Part shown: piece after piece, positions 25,804-35,690 of the stretch
Position numbering within the stretch: position 1 is the stretch's first letter
Layout of the letters: each line of letters opens with the position of its first letter
Assembly: GCA_964432595.1 (NCBI GenBank)
Contig: CAYSOF010000023.1
Coordinates: 55,332-119,331 of the forward strand
DNA: 64,000 nt
DNA from: DASYLJ01 sp964432595
GTDB lineage: Bacteria > Desulfobacterota > Binatia > DP-6
Direction of reading: 5' to 3'
Notes under the pieces: model-generated
Told to the model about the DNA's origin: nothing
Seen by the model: only the letters and a program-made list of their open reading frames with translations
Database searches by the model: none
Program-made: the position numbers and the translations under genes

Positions 25804-26277
25804 GCGGATGCGACGGATCAGCTCCGTCGTCGAGACGCCGGGCACGACCTCGATCCGCTCGACCCGTCCGCCGCGCGCCTCGACCTCCGCGCGCCCGACG
25901 ATGTCGTCGAGCGCCCAGTCGGCGCCCTTCACCAGCACGTCGGGTCCGATCGCGGCGATCAGCGCGCGGGGCGTGTCGTCGTCGAACACGATCACGTGGT
26001 CGACGGCGGCGAGCCCCGCGAGGACCTCCGCACGTTCGGGCGCGGTGAGGATCGGCCGGCCGGCGCCCTTCAGACGGTGCACCGACGCGTCGCCGTTGAG
26101 ACCGAGCACCAGCACGTCGCCCAGCGCGCGCGCGGCGCCGAGATAGCGGACGTGTCCGGGATGCAGCAGATCGAAGCAGCCGTTCGTGAAGACGATGCGC
26201 TCGCCGGCGGCGCGACGGGACGCGAGCGTCGCCAGCAGCGTCGCGACGTCGGGCGCCACCTTGGTCATCGCGTCCAT
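25795..26277 (-). CDS. rfaE2 (hldE2): D-glycero-beta-D-manno-heptose 1-phosphate adenylyltransferase
   Basis: A 160-residue nucleotidyltransferase that forms ADP-heptose from heptose-1-phosphate. IVFTNGCFDLLHPGHVRYL carries the HxGH catalytic box, GLNGDASVHRLKG and RPILTAPERAEVL are standard, and VPGVSTTELIRRI is the ISTT-like end that binds nucleotide phosphate. It supplies the missing half of HldE encoded at 19709. Start taken at 26277; a second in-frame ATG at 26268 would remove three residues. No ribosome binding site is apparent before either. Confidence 0.93.
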   Translation of the reverse strand: MDAMTKVAPDVATLLATLASRRAAGERIVFTNGCFDLLHPGHVRYLGAARALGDVLVLGLNGDASVHRLKGAGRPILTAPERAEVLAGLAAVDHVIVFDDDTPRALIAAIGPDVLVKGADWALDDIVGRAEVEARGGRVERIEVVPGVSTTELIRRIRSA

Positions 26278-26282
26278 ACGCC

Positions 26283-26312
26283 AGCATAGCGCGCGTGCAC
26301 GACCTGTCCCAA
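26283..26312 (-). promoter_or_regulatory. Candidate promoter for rfaE2
   Basis: On the minus strand TTGGGA (26312-26307) and TATGCT (26288-26283) are 18 bases apart. The -10 ends six bases before the rfaE2 ATG 26277 and 15 before ATG 26268, so the second ATG could be the true start of a nearly leaderless message. Confidence 0.35.
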
Positions 26313-26325
26313 ACGTACGGTCGCC

Positions 26326-26353
26326 TTGACCCCCCCTGGGGGGAACCGATACA
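26326..26353 (+). promoter_or_regulatory. Candidate promoter for pgi with a C6-T-G6 palindrome in its spacer
   Basis: TTGACC (26326-26331) and GATACA (26348-26353) are 16 bases apart. The spacer is mostly the perfect inverted repeat CCCCCCTGGGGGG (26331-26343). Such a repeat between -35 and -10 could be an operator or simply a bend-forming stretch. Confidence 0.4.
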
Positions 26354-26399
26354 CCCCGCGCCAATGCCGACTCATCGGCGCCGTCGCTGGCGCGAGGCC

Positions 26400-27785
26400 A
26401 TGACGGTGCGCCTCGACCTGAACGGGGTGCTCGCAGGCGCGATCGGCGGCGAAGGCCTCGAGCCGGCGCAGCTCGACGCGCTGGGAACGGACCTGGCGCG
26501 CGTGCGCGCCGAGCTGGCGGACCGGCGCGCACGCGGTGCGCTGCCCTTCGCGGAGCTGCCGTATCGGAGCGACGAGCTGCGCCAGGTGGTCGACGCGGCG
26601 CGGACGGCGCGCGAGAACTTCGACACGCTGGTCGTGCTCGGCATCGGCGGCTCGGCCCTCGGGACGCAGGCGCTCGCCAGCGCGCTCGCCGGCAGCGCGA
26701 CGAACGGCATGCGCCTCCTCGTCTCCGACTCGATCGATCCGGGCAATCTGCGCTCGCTGCTCTCGCAGGTGCAGCTCGAGCGGACGCTGTTCAACGTCGT
26801 CAGCAAATCCGGCGACACGGCCGAGACGATGGCGCGCTTCCTGATCGTGCGCGATCGGCTGCTGCGCGAGTTCGGGGCCGTCGACTACAAGCGCCACGTC
26901 CTCGTCACCACGCAGGCCGAGCGGGGTTCACTGCGCCAGATCGTGAACGACGAAGGCTTCCAGGCGCTGCCGTTCCCGCCGGAGATCGACGGACGGTTCT
27001 CCGTGCTGACTGCATGCGGCCTGTTTCCGGCGGCGGCCGCCGGGATCGACGTCGAGGAGCTGCTGGCGGGCGCCGCGTACATGGACGAGCGCATGCACGC
27101 CGCCGAGTCGCCGCTCACCGACCCCGCCCTCGCGCTCGCCGGGACCCTCTGGAAGCTCGGCACCACGCGCGGCAAGCACATCGTCGTGCTGATGAGCTAC
27201 GCCGAGCGGCTCGCGGCGGCGGGCGACTGGTTCTGCCAGCTGTGGGGCGAAAGCCTCGGCAAGGCGGAGGACATCCACGGCAAGACCGTCGAGTCGGGGC
27301 AGACCGCGGTGCGGGCCCGCGGCAGCGCGGACCAGCACTCGCATCTCCAGCTGTATTGCGAGGGGCCGCGCGACAAGGTCGTGCTGTTTCTGCGCGTCGA
27401 GGATCACGGCGAGTCGGTCGACATCCCGATCCCGGCGGCGTACCAGGACATCGAGGAGGTCGGGTGTCTCGGCGGCAACGCCCTCGGCGCGATGCTGAAC
27501 GCGGAGCAGCGTGCCACGGAGCGGGCGCTCGCACGCCGCGGCCGGCCGAGCGCGACGCTGGCGCTGCCCGCGCTGAGCCCGTTCACCGTCGGCCAGCTGC
27601 TCTACCTCCTCGAGACGGCGACGGTCGCGAGTGCGCTGCTCGCCGGCGTCGATCCGCTCGGTCAGCCCGCCATCGAAGAAGGCAAGCGATACACGTTCGG
27701 CTTGATGGGCCGTCCCGGCTTCGAAGCGCTCCGCGAGGAGGTCGACGCCTGGGTCGCCGCGAAGGATCCGCGCTTCATACTCTGA
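26400..27785 (+). CDS. pgi: Glucose-6-phosphate isomerase
   Basis: A 461-residue Pgi that interconverts glucose-6-P and fructose-6-P. VLGIGGSALGTQAL, VVSKSGDTAET, the WGESLGKAEDIHGKTVESGQ region and RGSADQHSHLQL (with the catalytic His) are in place; the length suits the shorter bacterial type. ATG 26400 starts at MTVRLDLNG; the in-frame ATG 26364 would add MPTHRRRRWREA and lies 11 bases after a -10-like box, so a leaderless start there is possible. It may supply fructose-6-P for heptose precursors made with the neighbouring rfaE genes. Confidence 0.93.
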   Translation: MTVRLDLNGVLAGAIGGEGLEPAQLDALGTDLARVRAELADRRARGALPFAELPYRSDELRQVVDAARTARENFDTLVVLGIGGSALGTQALASALAGSATNGMRLLVSDSIDPGNLRSLLSQVQLERTLFNVVSKSGDTAETMARFLIVRDRLLREFGAVDYKRHVLVTTQAERGSLRQIVNDEGFQALPFPPEIDGRFSVLTACGLFPAAAAGIDVEELLAGAAYMDERMHAAESPLTDPALALAGTLWKLGTTRGKHIVVLMSYAERLAAAGDWFCQLWGESLGKAEDIHGKTVESGQTAVRARGSADQHSHLQLYCEGPRDKVVLFLRVEDHGESVDIPIPAAYQDIEEVGCLGGNALGAMLNAEQRATERALARRGRPSATLALPALSPFTVGQLLYLLETATVASALLAGVDPLGQPAIEEGKRYTFGLMGRPGFEALREEVDAWVAAKDPRFIL

Positions 27786-27800
27786 GCAACGGGTGAGCAG

Positions 27801-29578
<1,778 letters not shown>

Positions 29579-29582
<4 letters not shown>

Positions 29583-30541
29583 CCCGGCCGCGTATCGTGT
29601 GCCTCGTGGGGCCCACGGCGAGCGGCAAGACCGGCCTGGCGCTCGAGCTGGCGACCGTGCTCGACGCCGAGATCGTGTCTGCCGACTCGCGCCAGGTGTA
29701 CCGCGGCATGGACGTCGGAACGGCGAAGCCGTCCGCCGCCGAGCGCGCGCAGGTGCCGCATCACTGCCTGGACCTGGTCACGCCCGACGCGGCGATGGAT
29801 GCGGGGGCGTTTCGTGCCGCCGCCGCCGCCGCGATCGCCGACGTGCAGGCGCGCGGCCGGCGCGTCCTCGTGGTCGGCGGCACCGGGCTCTACGTGCGCG
29901 CGTTGCTGTACGGGCTCTGTCCCGCGCCGCCGCGTGCGCCGGCGGTGCGCACGGCGCTGCGGGCGCTCGCCGCGCGGGCGGGATCGGCCGAGCTGCATCG
30001 GTTGCTGCGCCGGCTCGATCCGGTCGCGGCCGGACGCATCCACGCGAACGACACGCTGCGGCTCGTTCGCGCGCTCGAGGTGCCGCTCGTGAGCGCCCGG
30101 CCGCTGTCGGCGTGGCAGGCGGCGCACGGCTTCGCGGCGCCGGCGTACGACGCGCTCGTCGTCGGGCTCGACGTTCCCGTGGCGACGCTCGACGCACGGA
30201 TCCGGGCGCGCGCGCAGGCGATGATCGACGCCGGCTTCGTCGAGGAGGTGCGCCGCCTCGCGGACAGCGGTCTCGCGGACGACGCGCCGGGGTGGAACGC
30301 GGTCGGCTATCGCGAGCTGCGCGCGCACGTCGAGGGTCGGTCGGCGCTCGGGCAGGCGCTGGACGCGACGGTCCTGGCCACGCGCCGCTTCGCCAAGCGG
30401 CAGCGGACGTGGTTCCGCGCGGAGCCCGCCGTCGTGTGGCGCGACCCCGATGCGGAGCGCGCGCGCATCCTCGCGGAGTCGCGGACATTCCTCGCCGGCG
30501 GCGCGGATCCTCACATTGCAAATCCGCGGAACCCGGGGTAG
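29579..30541 (+). CDS. miaA: tRNA dimethylallyltransferase
   Basis: A 320-residue enzyme that prenylates A37 of tRNAs reading UNN codons. GPTASGKTGLAL (P-loop), IVSADSRQVYRGMDVGTAKPS, VPHHCLDLV, VVGGTGLYVRALLYG and GWNAVGYREL are all family hallmarks, and FAKRQRTWFR closes the protein. ATG overlaps the mutL stop, giving the mutL-miaA pair known from many bacteria. Confidence 0.96.
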
Positions 30542-30563
30542 ACCGACCGCCGATCAGCTTCCT

Positions 30564-31658
30564 ATGGCCCGCCCGGCTTCGATTCCCGCCCTGCGGCGGC
30601 GCATCGATCGCATCGACGATCGGCTCCTGCGTCTGTTGAACCAGCGCGCGCGCGTCGTGGTGGCGATCGCGCAACAGAAGCATCGCAGCAACGCGAGCAT
30701 CTACGTGCCGGCGCGTGAGAAGGGCGTCCTCGGACGCCTCGCGCAGATGAACGGCGGGCCGCTCGACGCCACGGCGATTCGCGCGATCTTTCGCGAGATC
30801 ATCTCGGCGTCGCGCGCGCTCGAGCAGAAGCTGCGCGTCGCATACCTCGGACCGGAGGCGACCTACTCGCACCTCGCGGCACGCCGGCAGTTCGGGTCGG
30901 CCGCCGACTTCGTGGGCGCACCGACGGTCGCCGAGGTGTTTCGCGACGTCGAACGCGGGCGCGCCGACCTCGGCGTCGTGCCGGTGGAGAACTCGACGGA
31001 GGGCATGGTCGCGGGCACGCTCGATCTGCTCGTCGACTCGCCGCTCGCCGTCTGCGCCGAGATCGCGCTGCCCGTGCGGCACTGCCTGCTCGCCAAGCCG
31101 GGCGCCACGCTCGAGTCGATCGATCGCGTGGTGGCGCATCCGCAGGCGCTCGGGCAGTGCCGCCAGTGGCTCGCGGCGCATCTGCCCGGCGTGCCTGCGG
31201 CCGACGAGTCGAGCAACGCGCGCGCCGCGCAGCGCGCGGCGGAGGAGCCTGGGACGGCGGCGATCGCCGCCGCCGAAGCCGCCGACACCTATGGGCTCGC
31301 GGTGCTGGCGCGCGGCATCCAGGACGAGGCCGGCAACGTGACACGCTTCCTGGTCCTCGCCGGGAGCGACGCGGAGCAGCCGAGCGGCGACGACAAGACG
31401 TCGCTCGTGGTGAGCGTGCGGGACGAGGTCGGCGTGCTGGCCAAGCTGTTGCAGCCGTTCGCCGCCCACAAGATCGATCTCATCAAGATCGAGTCGCGGC
31501 CGCTGCGCGAGCGGCCGTGGGAGTACTACTTCTTCCTCGACCTGAAGGGGCACCGGCGCGAGCAGCGCGTGGCGCGGGCGATCGCCGCCGTCGAGCGGCG
31601 GGCGCTGCGCTGCAAGGTGCTCGGGTCCTACCCGCAGGCCGTGGAGACGGAGGCGTGA
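30564..31658 (+). CDS. pheA: Bifunctional chorismate mutase/prephenate dehydratase
   Basis: A 364-residue P-protein for phenylalanine synthesis. An AroQ-type chorismate mutase (about 5-90: LRRRIDRIDDRLLRLLNQRA, YVPAREKGVL) is followed by the dehydratase domain (AYLGPEATYSHLAA, VPVENSTEGMV, with the conserved NVTRFLVL near its end) and an ACT domain containing IESRPLRERPWEYYFF, the ESRP feedback site. Phe is therefore a likely allosteric inhibitor. It starts the aromatic run pheA-hisC-tyrA-aroA. Confidence 0.96.
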   Translation: MARPASIPALRRRIDRIDDRLLRLLNQRARVVVAIAQQKHRSNASIYVPAREKGVLGRLAQMNGGPLDATAIRAIFREIISASRALEQKLRVAYLGPEATYSHLAARRQFGSAADFVGAPTVAEVFRDVERGRADLGVVPVENSTEGMVAGTLDLLVDSPLAVCAEIALPVRHCLLAKPGATLESIDRVVAHPQALGQCRQWLAAHLPGVPAADESSNARAAQRAAEEPGTAAIAAAEAADTYGLAVLARGIQDEAGNVTRFLVLAGSDAEQPSGDDKTSLVVSVRDEVGVLAKLLQPFAAHKIDLIKIESRPLRERPWEYYFFLDLKGHRREQRVARAIAAVERRALRCKVLGSYPQAVETEA

Positions 31659-32764
31659 TGGACGTCCGCCACCTGGTACCGGAGTGGATCCGCACGCTCA
31701 CGCCCTATCCACCGGGCAAGCCCATCGAGGAGGTCGAGCGCGAGCTCGGCATCACCGACTCGATCAAGCTCGCGTCGAACGAGAACCCGCTCGGGCCGTC
31801 GCCGAAGGCCATCGAGGCGCTGCGCGCGGCGCTCGACCGCCTGCACCTCTATCCCGACGGCTCCGCGTTCTACCTGACGCGGCGCCTCGCGGCGCAGCAT
31901 CGCGTGGCCCCCGAGGACATCCTCGTCGGCAACGGCTCGAACGAGCTGATCGAGCTCATCGTGCGGACGTTCCTCCGTCCGCGCGACGAGGCGGTGATGG
32001 CCGACCAGGCGTTCGTCGTCTACCGGCTCGTCACGCAGGCCGCCGCCGCCACGCCGAAGATCGTCCCGCTGCGCAACTTCACGCACGACCTCGAGGCGAT
32101 CGCCGACGCGGTCACGCCGCGGACGCGGCTCGTCTTCGTCGCCAACCCGAACAACCCGACGGGGACGATGTTCGACCGCGTCGCGTGGCAGGCGTTCCTC
32201 CGTGCGCTGCCCGCGAATCAGCTCATCGTGGTCGCCGACGACGCGTACGCCGACTACGTCGACGACCCCGACTACCCGGACACGATCGGCTCGCGCGGCG
32301 ACGGCTCGGTGCCGGTGGTGACGCTGCGCACGTTCTCGAAGCTGTACGGACTCGCCGGCCTTCGCATCGGCTACGCCGTCGCGCCGCCGGCCGTGATCGA
32401 CGCCATGCAGCGCATCCGCCAGCCGTTCAACGTGAACGCGCTCGCGCAGATCGCCGCGCTGGCCGCGCTCGACGACCATGAGCACGTGCGCCGCACGCTC
32501 GAGGTGAACCGCGAGGGCATGGCGTATCTGACGGAGCAGTTCCGCACGATGGAGCTGCCGTACGTGCCCAGCGTCGCGAACTTCGTCCTCGTGCGCGTGG
32601 GGCAGGGCATCGACGTTTACGAGCAGCTGCTCCGTCGCGGCGTCATCGTGCGTCCGATGGACGGCTACGGCTTCCCGGAGTACCTGCGCGTCACCGTCGG
32701 CCTGCCGGCGGAGAATCGGCGATTCGTCGAGGCGCTCGGCGCCACGCTGCGCGGCGGCCGATGA
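31658..32764 (+). CDS. hisC: Histidinol-phosphate/aromatic aminotransferase
   Basis: A 368-residue class I/II PLP aminotransferase. KLASNENPLGPSPKA, VGNGSNELIELIVRTFL, VFVANPNNPTGT, DDAYADYV and TFSKLYGLAGLRIGYAV with the PLP Lys are clear HisC features. The position between pheA and tyrA suggests it transaminates prephenate, phenylpyruvate or hydroxyphenylpyruvate, as known for HisC-family enzymes in such clusters; histidine synthesis is possible too. ATG shares one base with the pheA stop. Confidence 0.92.
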   Translation: MDVRHLVPEWIRTLTPYPPGKPIEEVERELGITDSIKLASNENPLGPSPKAIEALRAALDRLHLYPDGSAFYLTRRLAAQHRVAPEDILVGNGSNELIELIVRTFLRPRDEAVMADQAFVVYRLVTQAAAATPKIVPLRNFTHDLEAIADAVTPRTRLVFVANPNNPTGTMFDRVAWQAFLRALPANQLIVVADDAYADYVDDPDYPDTIGSRGDGSVPVVTLRTFSKLYGLAGLRIGYAVAPPAVIDAMQRIRQPFNVNALAQIAALAALDDHEHVRRTLEVNREGMAYLTEQFRTMELPYVPSVANFVLVRVGQGIDVYEQLLRRGVIVRPMDGYGFPEYLRVTVGLPAENRRFVEALGATLRGGR

Positions 32765-33633
32765 GCGTACGCTTCGACCGCATGTGCGTCGCAGGCGTCG
32801 GCCTGATCGGCGGCTCGCTGGCGTTGGCCGCGCGCGAGGCGGGGCTGGTCGGCGAGATCGTGGGCTTCGGGCGAACGGCACGCAATCTCGAGGTCGCGCG
32901 CGAGCGCGGCATCATCGATCGCATCGCGACGACGCCCGGCGCCGCCGTCGCGGGCGCCGACTGCATCGTCCTCGCGGCGCCGGTCGGCAGCTGCGTGGCG
33001 CTCGCCACGGCGTTCGCGCCGCATGCGCGCCGCGACGCCGTCCTCACCGACGTCGGCAGCGTGAAAGCGCGCCTGGTCGCCGACCTCGAAGCCGCGTGGC
33101 CGGTGCCGGGCAACGTCATCGGGGGGCATCCCATCGCGGGGAAGGAGACCGCGGGTGCGAGCGAAGCGGAGGGGAATCTCTTCCGCGGTCGCACCTGTAT
33201 CCTGACGCCGACGGCGACGAGCGATCCATCGGCGCTCGCGCGCGTGTGCGGGCTCTGGGAGGGCGTCGGGGCGCGCGTCGAGACGATGCCGGCCGCCGTG
33301 CACGATGAGTTGCTGGCGCGCGTCTCGCACATGCCGCACCTGGTCGCCTATGCGCTCGTCGCGTCGCTCGACGGCGTGCAGGCCGACGGTCGCACCGCGC
33401 TCGACTACGCGGGTGGCGGGCTACGGGACACCACCCGGATCGCCGGCAGCCCGCCCGAGCTGTGGCGCGACATCGCGCTCGCGAATGGCCCGGCGCTCCG
33501 GCGCGCGCTCGCCGATTTCCGTGCGGCGCTCGATCGGCTGGAGGCGCAGGTGGCCGGCAACGACGCCGCGGGGCTCGACGCGGCGCTGACCGCGGCGCGC
33601 GCCGCCCGCATGCGGCTGGGGGGACGCGGATGA
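32761..33633 (+). CDS. tyrA: Prephenate dehydrogenase
   Basis: A 290-residue NAD(P)-dependent enzyme for tyrosine synthesis. VAGVGLIGGSLALAAREAG is the Rossmann loop, DVGSVKARL and GGHPIAGKETAGASEA hold the catalytic His and neighbours, and VSHMPHLVAYAL and DYAGGGLRDTTRIA are in the dimer domain. There is no chorismate mutase or ACT domain. It overlaps both hisC and aroA by four bases. Confidence 0.95.
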   Translation: MSVRFDRMCVAGVGLIGGSLALAAREAGLVGEIVGFGRTARNLEVARERGIIDRIATTPGAAVAGADCIVLAAPVGSCVALATAFAPHARRDAVLTDVGSVKARLVADLEAAWPVPGNVIGGHPIAGKETAGASEAEGNLFRGRTCILTPTATSDPSALARVCGLWEGVGARVETMPAAVHDELLARVSHMPHLVAYALVASLDGVQADGRTALDYAGGGLRDTTRIAGSPPELWRDIALANGPALRRALADFRAALDRLEAQVAGNDAAGLDAALTAARAARMRLGGRG

Positions 33634-34931
33634 CCCCGGTCCGGATCGGCACGCCACCCGGCGCCCTGCGCGGCGACTGCACGGTGCCCGGGGACAAATC
33701 GATCGGGCACCGCGCGGTGCTGCTCGGTGCGTTGGCCGACGGCGTCACCGTGATGCGCGGGTTCGCCGGCGGGGCCGACGTGCGCGCGTCGATGGCGTGC
33801 ATGGAGCGGCTCGGCGCGTGCATCACGGAGCAGGGCGGCGAGGTGCGCATCGCCGGCGCCGGGACGGCGCTCGGCTGCGACGGCGAGGTGGCGCTCGACT
33901 GCGCGAACTCCGGCACGACGATGCGGCTCGGCATGGGTCTCGTCGCCGGCGGCCGCGGCACGCTGGTACTCGACGGCGACGCGTCGCTGCGGCGGCGCCC
34001 GATGGAGCGGGTGGCGGCGCCGCTCCGCCGGATGGGCGCGCAGGTGACGACGACGGGCGATCGCCCGCCGGTGCGCGTCGTCGGCGGCACGCTCACGGGC
34101 ATCGACTTCGCGCTGCCCGTGGCGAGCGCGCAGGTGAAGTCGGCGGTGCTCCTCGCCGGGCTGCGGGCGTCGGGCACGACGCGGGTCCGCGAGCCCGTGG
34201 CGAGCCGCGACCACACCGAGCGCATGCTCGGGCACATGGGCGTGCGGGTCGAGCGGTTCGACGACGGGGTCGCGCTCGCCGGGGGACAGACGCTCCGAGG
34301 CGCGGAGATCGCGCTGCCGGGCGATCCGTCGTCGGCTGCGTTCCTGATCGCCGCAGCACTGCTCGTGCCCGGTTCCGAGGTGCGCATCCGCGACGTCGGC
34401 ATGAATCCGACGCGGACGGGGTTCCTCGGGATCGTCGAGCGCATGGGGGCGCGCGTCGCGGTGGAGCAGGGGCGCGACGTCGCCGGCGAACCTCGCGCGG
34501 ACCTCGTCGTGCGGCACGGGCCGCTGCGCGGCACGACGGTGGACGCCGCCGAGGTGCCGGCGGCGATCGACGAGCTGCCGGTGCTCGCGGTGCTCGCGGC
34601 CTTCGCGTCGGGTGAGACCCGCATCCGGGGAGCGCAGGAGCTGCGCGTGAAGGAGAGCGATCGCGTGGCGGCGCTCGAGCAGCTCCGTCCGCTCGGCGTG
34701 CCGGTGGAGGCGATGGCCGACGGCCTCGTCATCGCGGGCGATCCCGACCGGCGGCTCGCCGCGGGACGCATCGAGCCGCACGGCGATCATCGCATCGCGA
34801 TGGCGTTCGCCGTCGCCGGACTCCGTTCCGCGGGGCTCATCATCGGCGATCCCGGCTGCGTCGACGTGTCGTTCCCGGGCTTCTTCGCGCGTCTCACGGC
34901 GCTGGGCGCCATGGTGGAGGGCGCGGCGTGA
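33630..34931 (+). CDS. aroA: 3-phosphoshikimate 1-carboxyvinyltransferase (EPSP synthase)
   Basis: A 433-residue EPSP synthase, sixth step of the shikimate pathway. VPGDKSIGHRAVLLGALADG holds the substrate Lys-Ser pair, LDCANSGTTMRL is the LxxGNxG-like loop region with Ala-Asn in place of the common Gly-Asn, SAQVKSAVLLAGL and LRVKESDRV follow, and DHRIAMAFAV is the C-terminal hallmark. The loop variants could matter for glyphosate sensitivity, which I cannot predict. Confidence 0.96.
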   Translation: MTPVRIGTPPGALRGDCTVPGDKSIGHRAVLLGALADGVTVMRGFAGGADVRASMACMERLGACITEQGGEVRIAGAGTALGCDGEVALDCANSGTTMRLGMGLVAGGRGTLVLDGDASLRRRPMERVAAPLRRMGAQVTTTGDRPPVRVVGGTLTGIDFALPVASAQVKSAVLLAGLRASGTTRVREPVASRDHTERMLGHMGVRVERFDDGVALAGGQTLRGAEIALPGDPSSAAFLIAAALLVPGSEVRIRDVGMNPTRTGFLGIVERMGARVAVEQGRDVAGEPRADLVVRHGPLRGTTVDAAEVPAAIDELPVLAVLAAFASGETRIRGAQELRVKESDRVAALEQLRPLGVPVEAMADGLVIAGDPDRRLAAGRIEPHGDHRIAMAFAVAGLRSAGLIIGDPGCVDVSFPGFFARLTALGAMVEGAA

Positions 34932-35599
34932 TCGCGGTCGTCGCCGTCGACGGCCCGGCCGGCGCGGGCAAGAGCACCGCGAGCCGGGCCCTCGCCGATC
35001 GGCTGGGGTTCGGGTACGTCGACACGGGCGCCATGTACCGCGCCGTCGGAGTGCTGGCCCACGAGGCGGGCTGCGCCTTCGACGACGAGGCGAGCCTGGT
35101 CCGGCTCGTCGACGGCCTGACGTTCGCGCTGGAGGACGGTGGGACGCGGCTCGTGGTGGACGGGCGGGACGTGTCGGTGGCCATCCGCCGAGGCGACGCG
35201 GGCGAGCTGGCGTCGAAAGTGTCCGTCAATCCGGCCGTCCGGACGCGACTGGTCGCCCTGCAACGAGGCCTCGGGGCCGGCGGCCGGGTCGTCATGGAGG
35301 GCCGGGACATCGGCACGGTGGTCTTCCCCGATGCGCCCGTGAAGCTCTACCTCACGGCCACCCCCGTCGAGCGGGCGCGGCGGCGCGCGGCGGAAATGCG
35401 GGGGCGCGGGGAGGTCGTCGACGAGGCTCGGCTCGCCCAGGAAATCGCGCTGCGTGACCGCCGGGACAGCGAGCGGCCGACGTCGCCGCTGCGTCCGGCC
35501 GACGACGCCGTCGTCCTCGATACGACGACGCTCCCTTTCGACGCCGTGGTGGCCCGCATGGAGGAGATCGCGCGCGCCGGACTGCACGCATCCCCTTGA
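34928..35599 (+). CDS. cmk: Cytidylate kinase (bacterial type)
   Basis: A 223-residue CMP/dCMP kinase. VAVDGPAGAGKSTASRALADRLGF is the P-loop, YVDTGAMYRAVGVLA binds CMP, and VVMEGRDIGTVVFPDAPVKLYLTA is typical; the long NMP-binding insert of bacterial Cmk is present. The order aroA-cmk-rpsA is conserved in many proteobacteria. GTG overlaps the aroA stop. Confidence 0.96.
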   Translation: MIAVVAVDGPAGAGKSTASRALADRLGFGYVDTGAMYRAVGVLAHEAGCAFDDEASLVRLVDGLTFALEDGGTRLVVDGRDVSVAIRRGDAGELASKVSVNPAVRTRLVALQRGLGAGGRVVMEGRDIGTVVFPDAPVKLYLTATPVERARRRAAEMRGRGEVVDEARLAQEIALRDRRDSERPTSPLRPADDAVVLDTTTLPFDAVVARMEEIARAGLHASP

Positions 35600-35624
35600 A
35601 TACTTTGGGGCACAAGGCTATGGG
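35596..35624 (+). promoter_or_regulatory. Candidate promoter for rpsA
   Basis: TTGAAT (35596-35601) and TATGGG (35619-35624) are 17 bases apart at the end of cmk. The 91-base gap before rpsA leaves room for a leader. rpsA is commonly autoregulated through its leader; no specific hairpin is evident here. Confidence 0.35.
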
Positions 35625-35690
35625 TTACCGGTTGCATAAGTTCCTGCGAGCGATTCCGAGAGATTCGCGCCCAGAGGGGGTACCCGCTTG

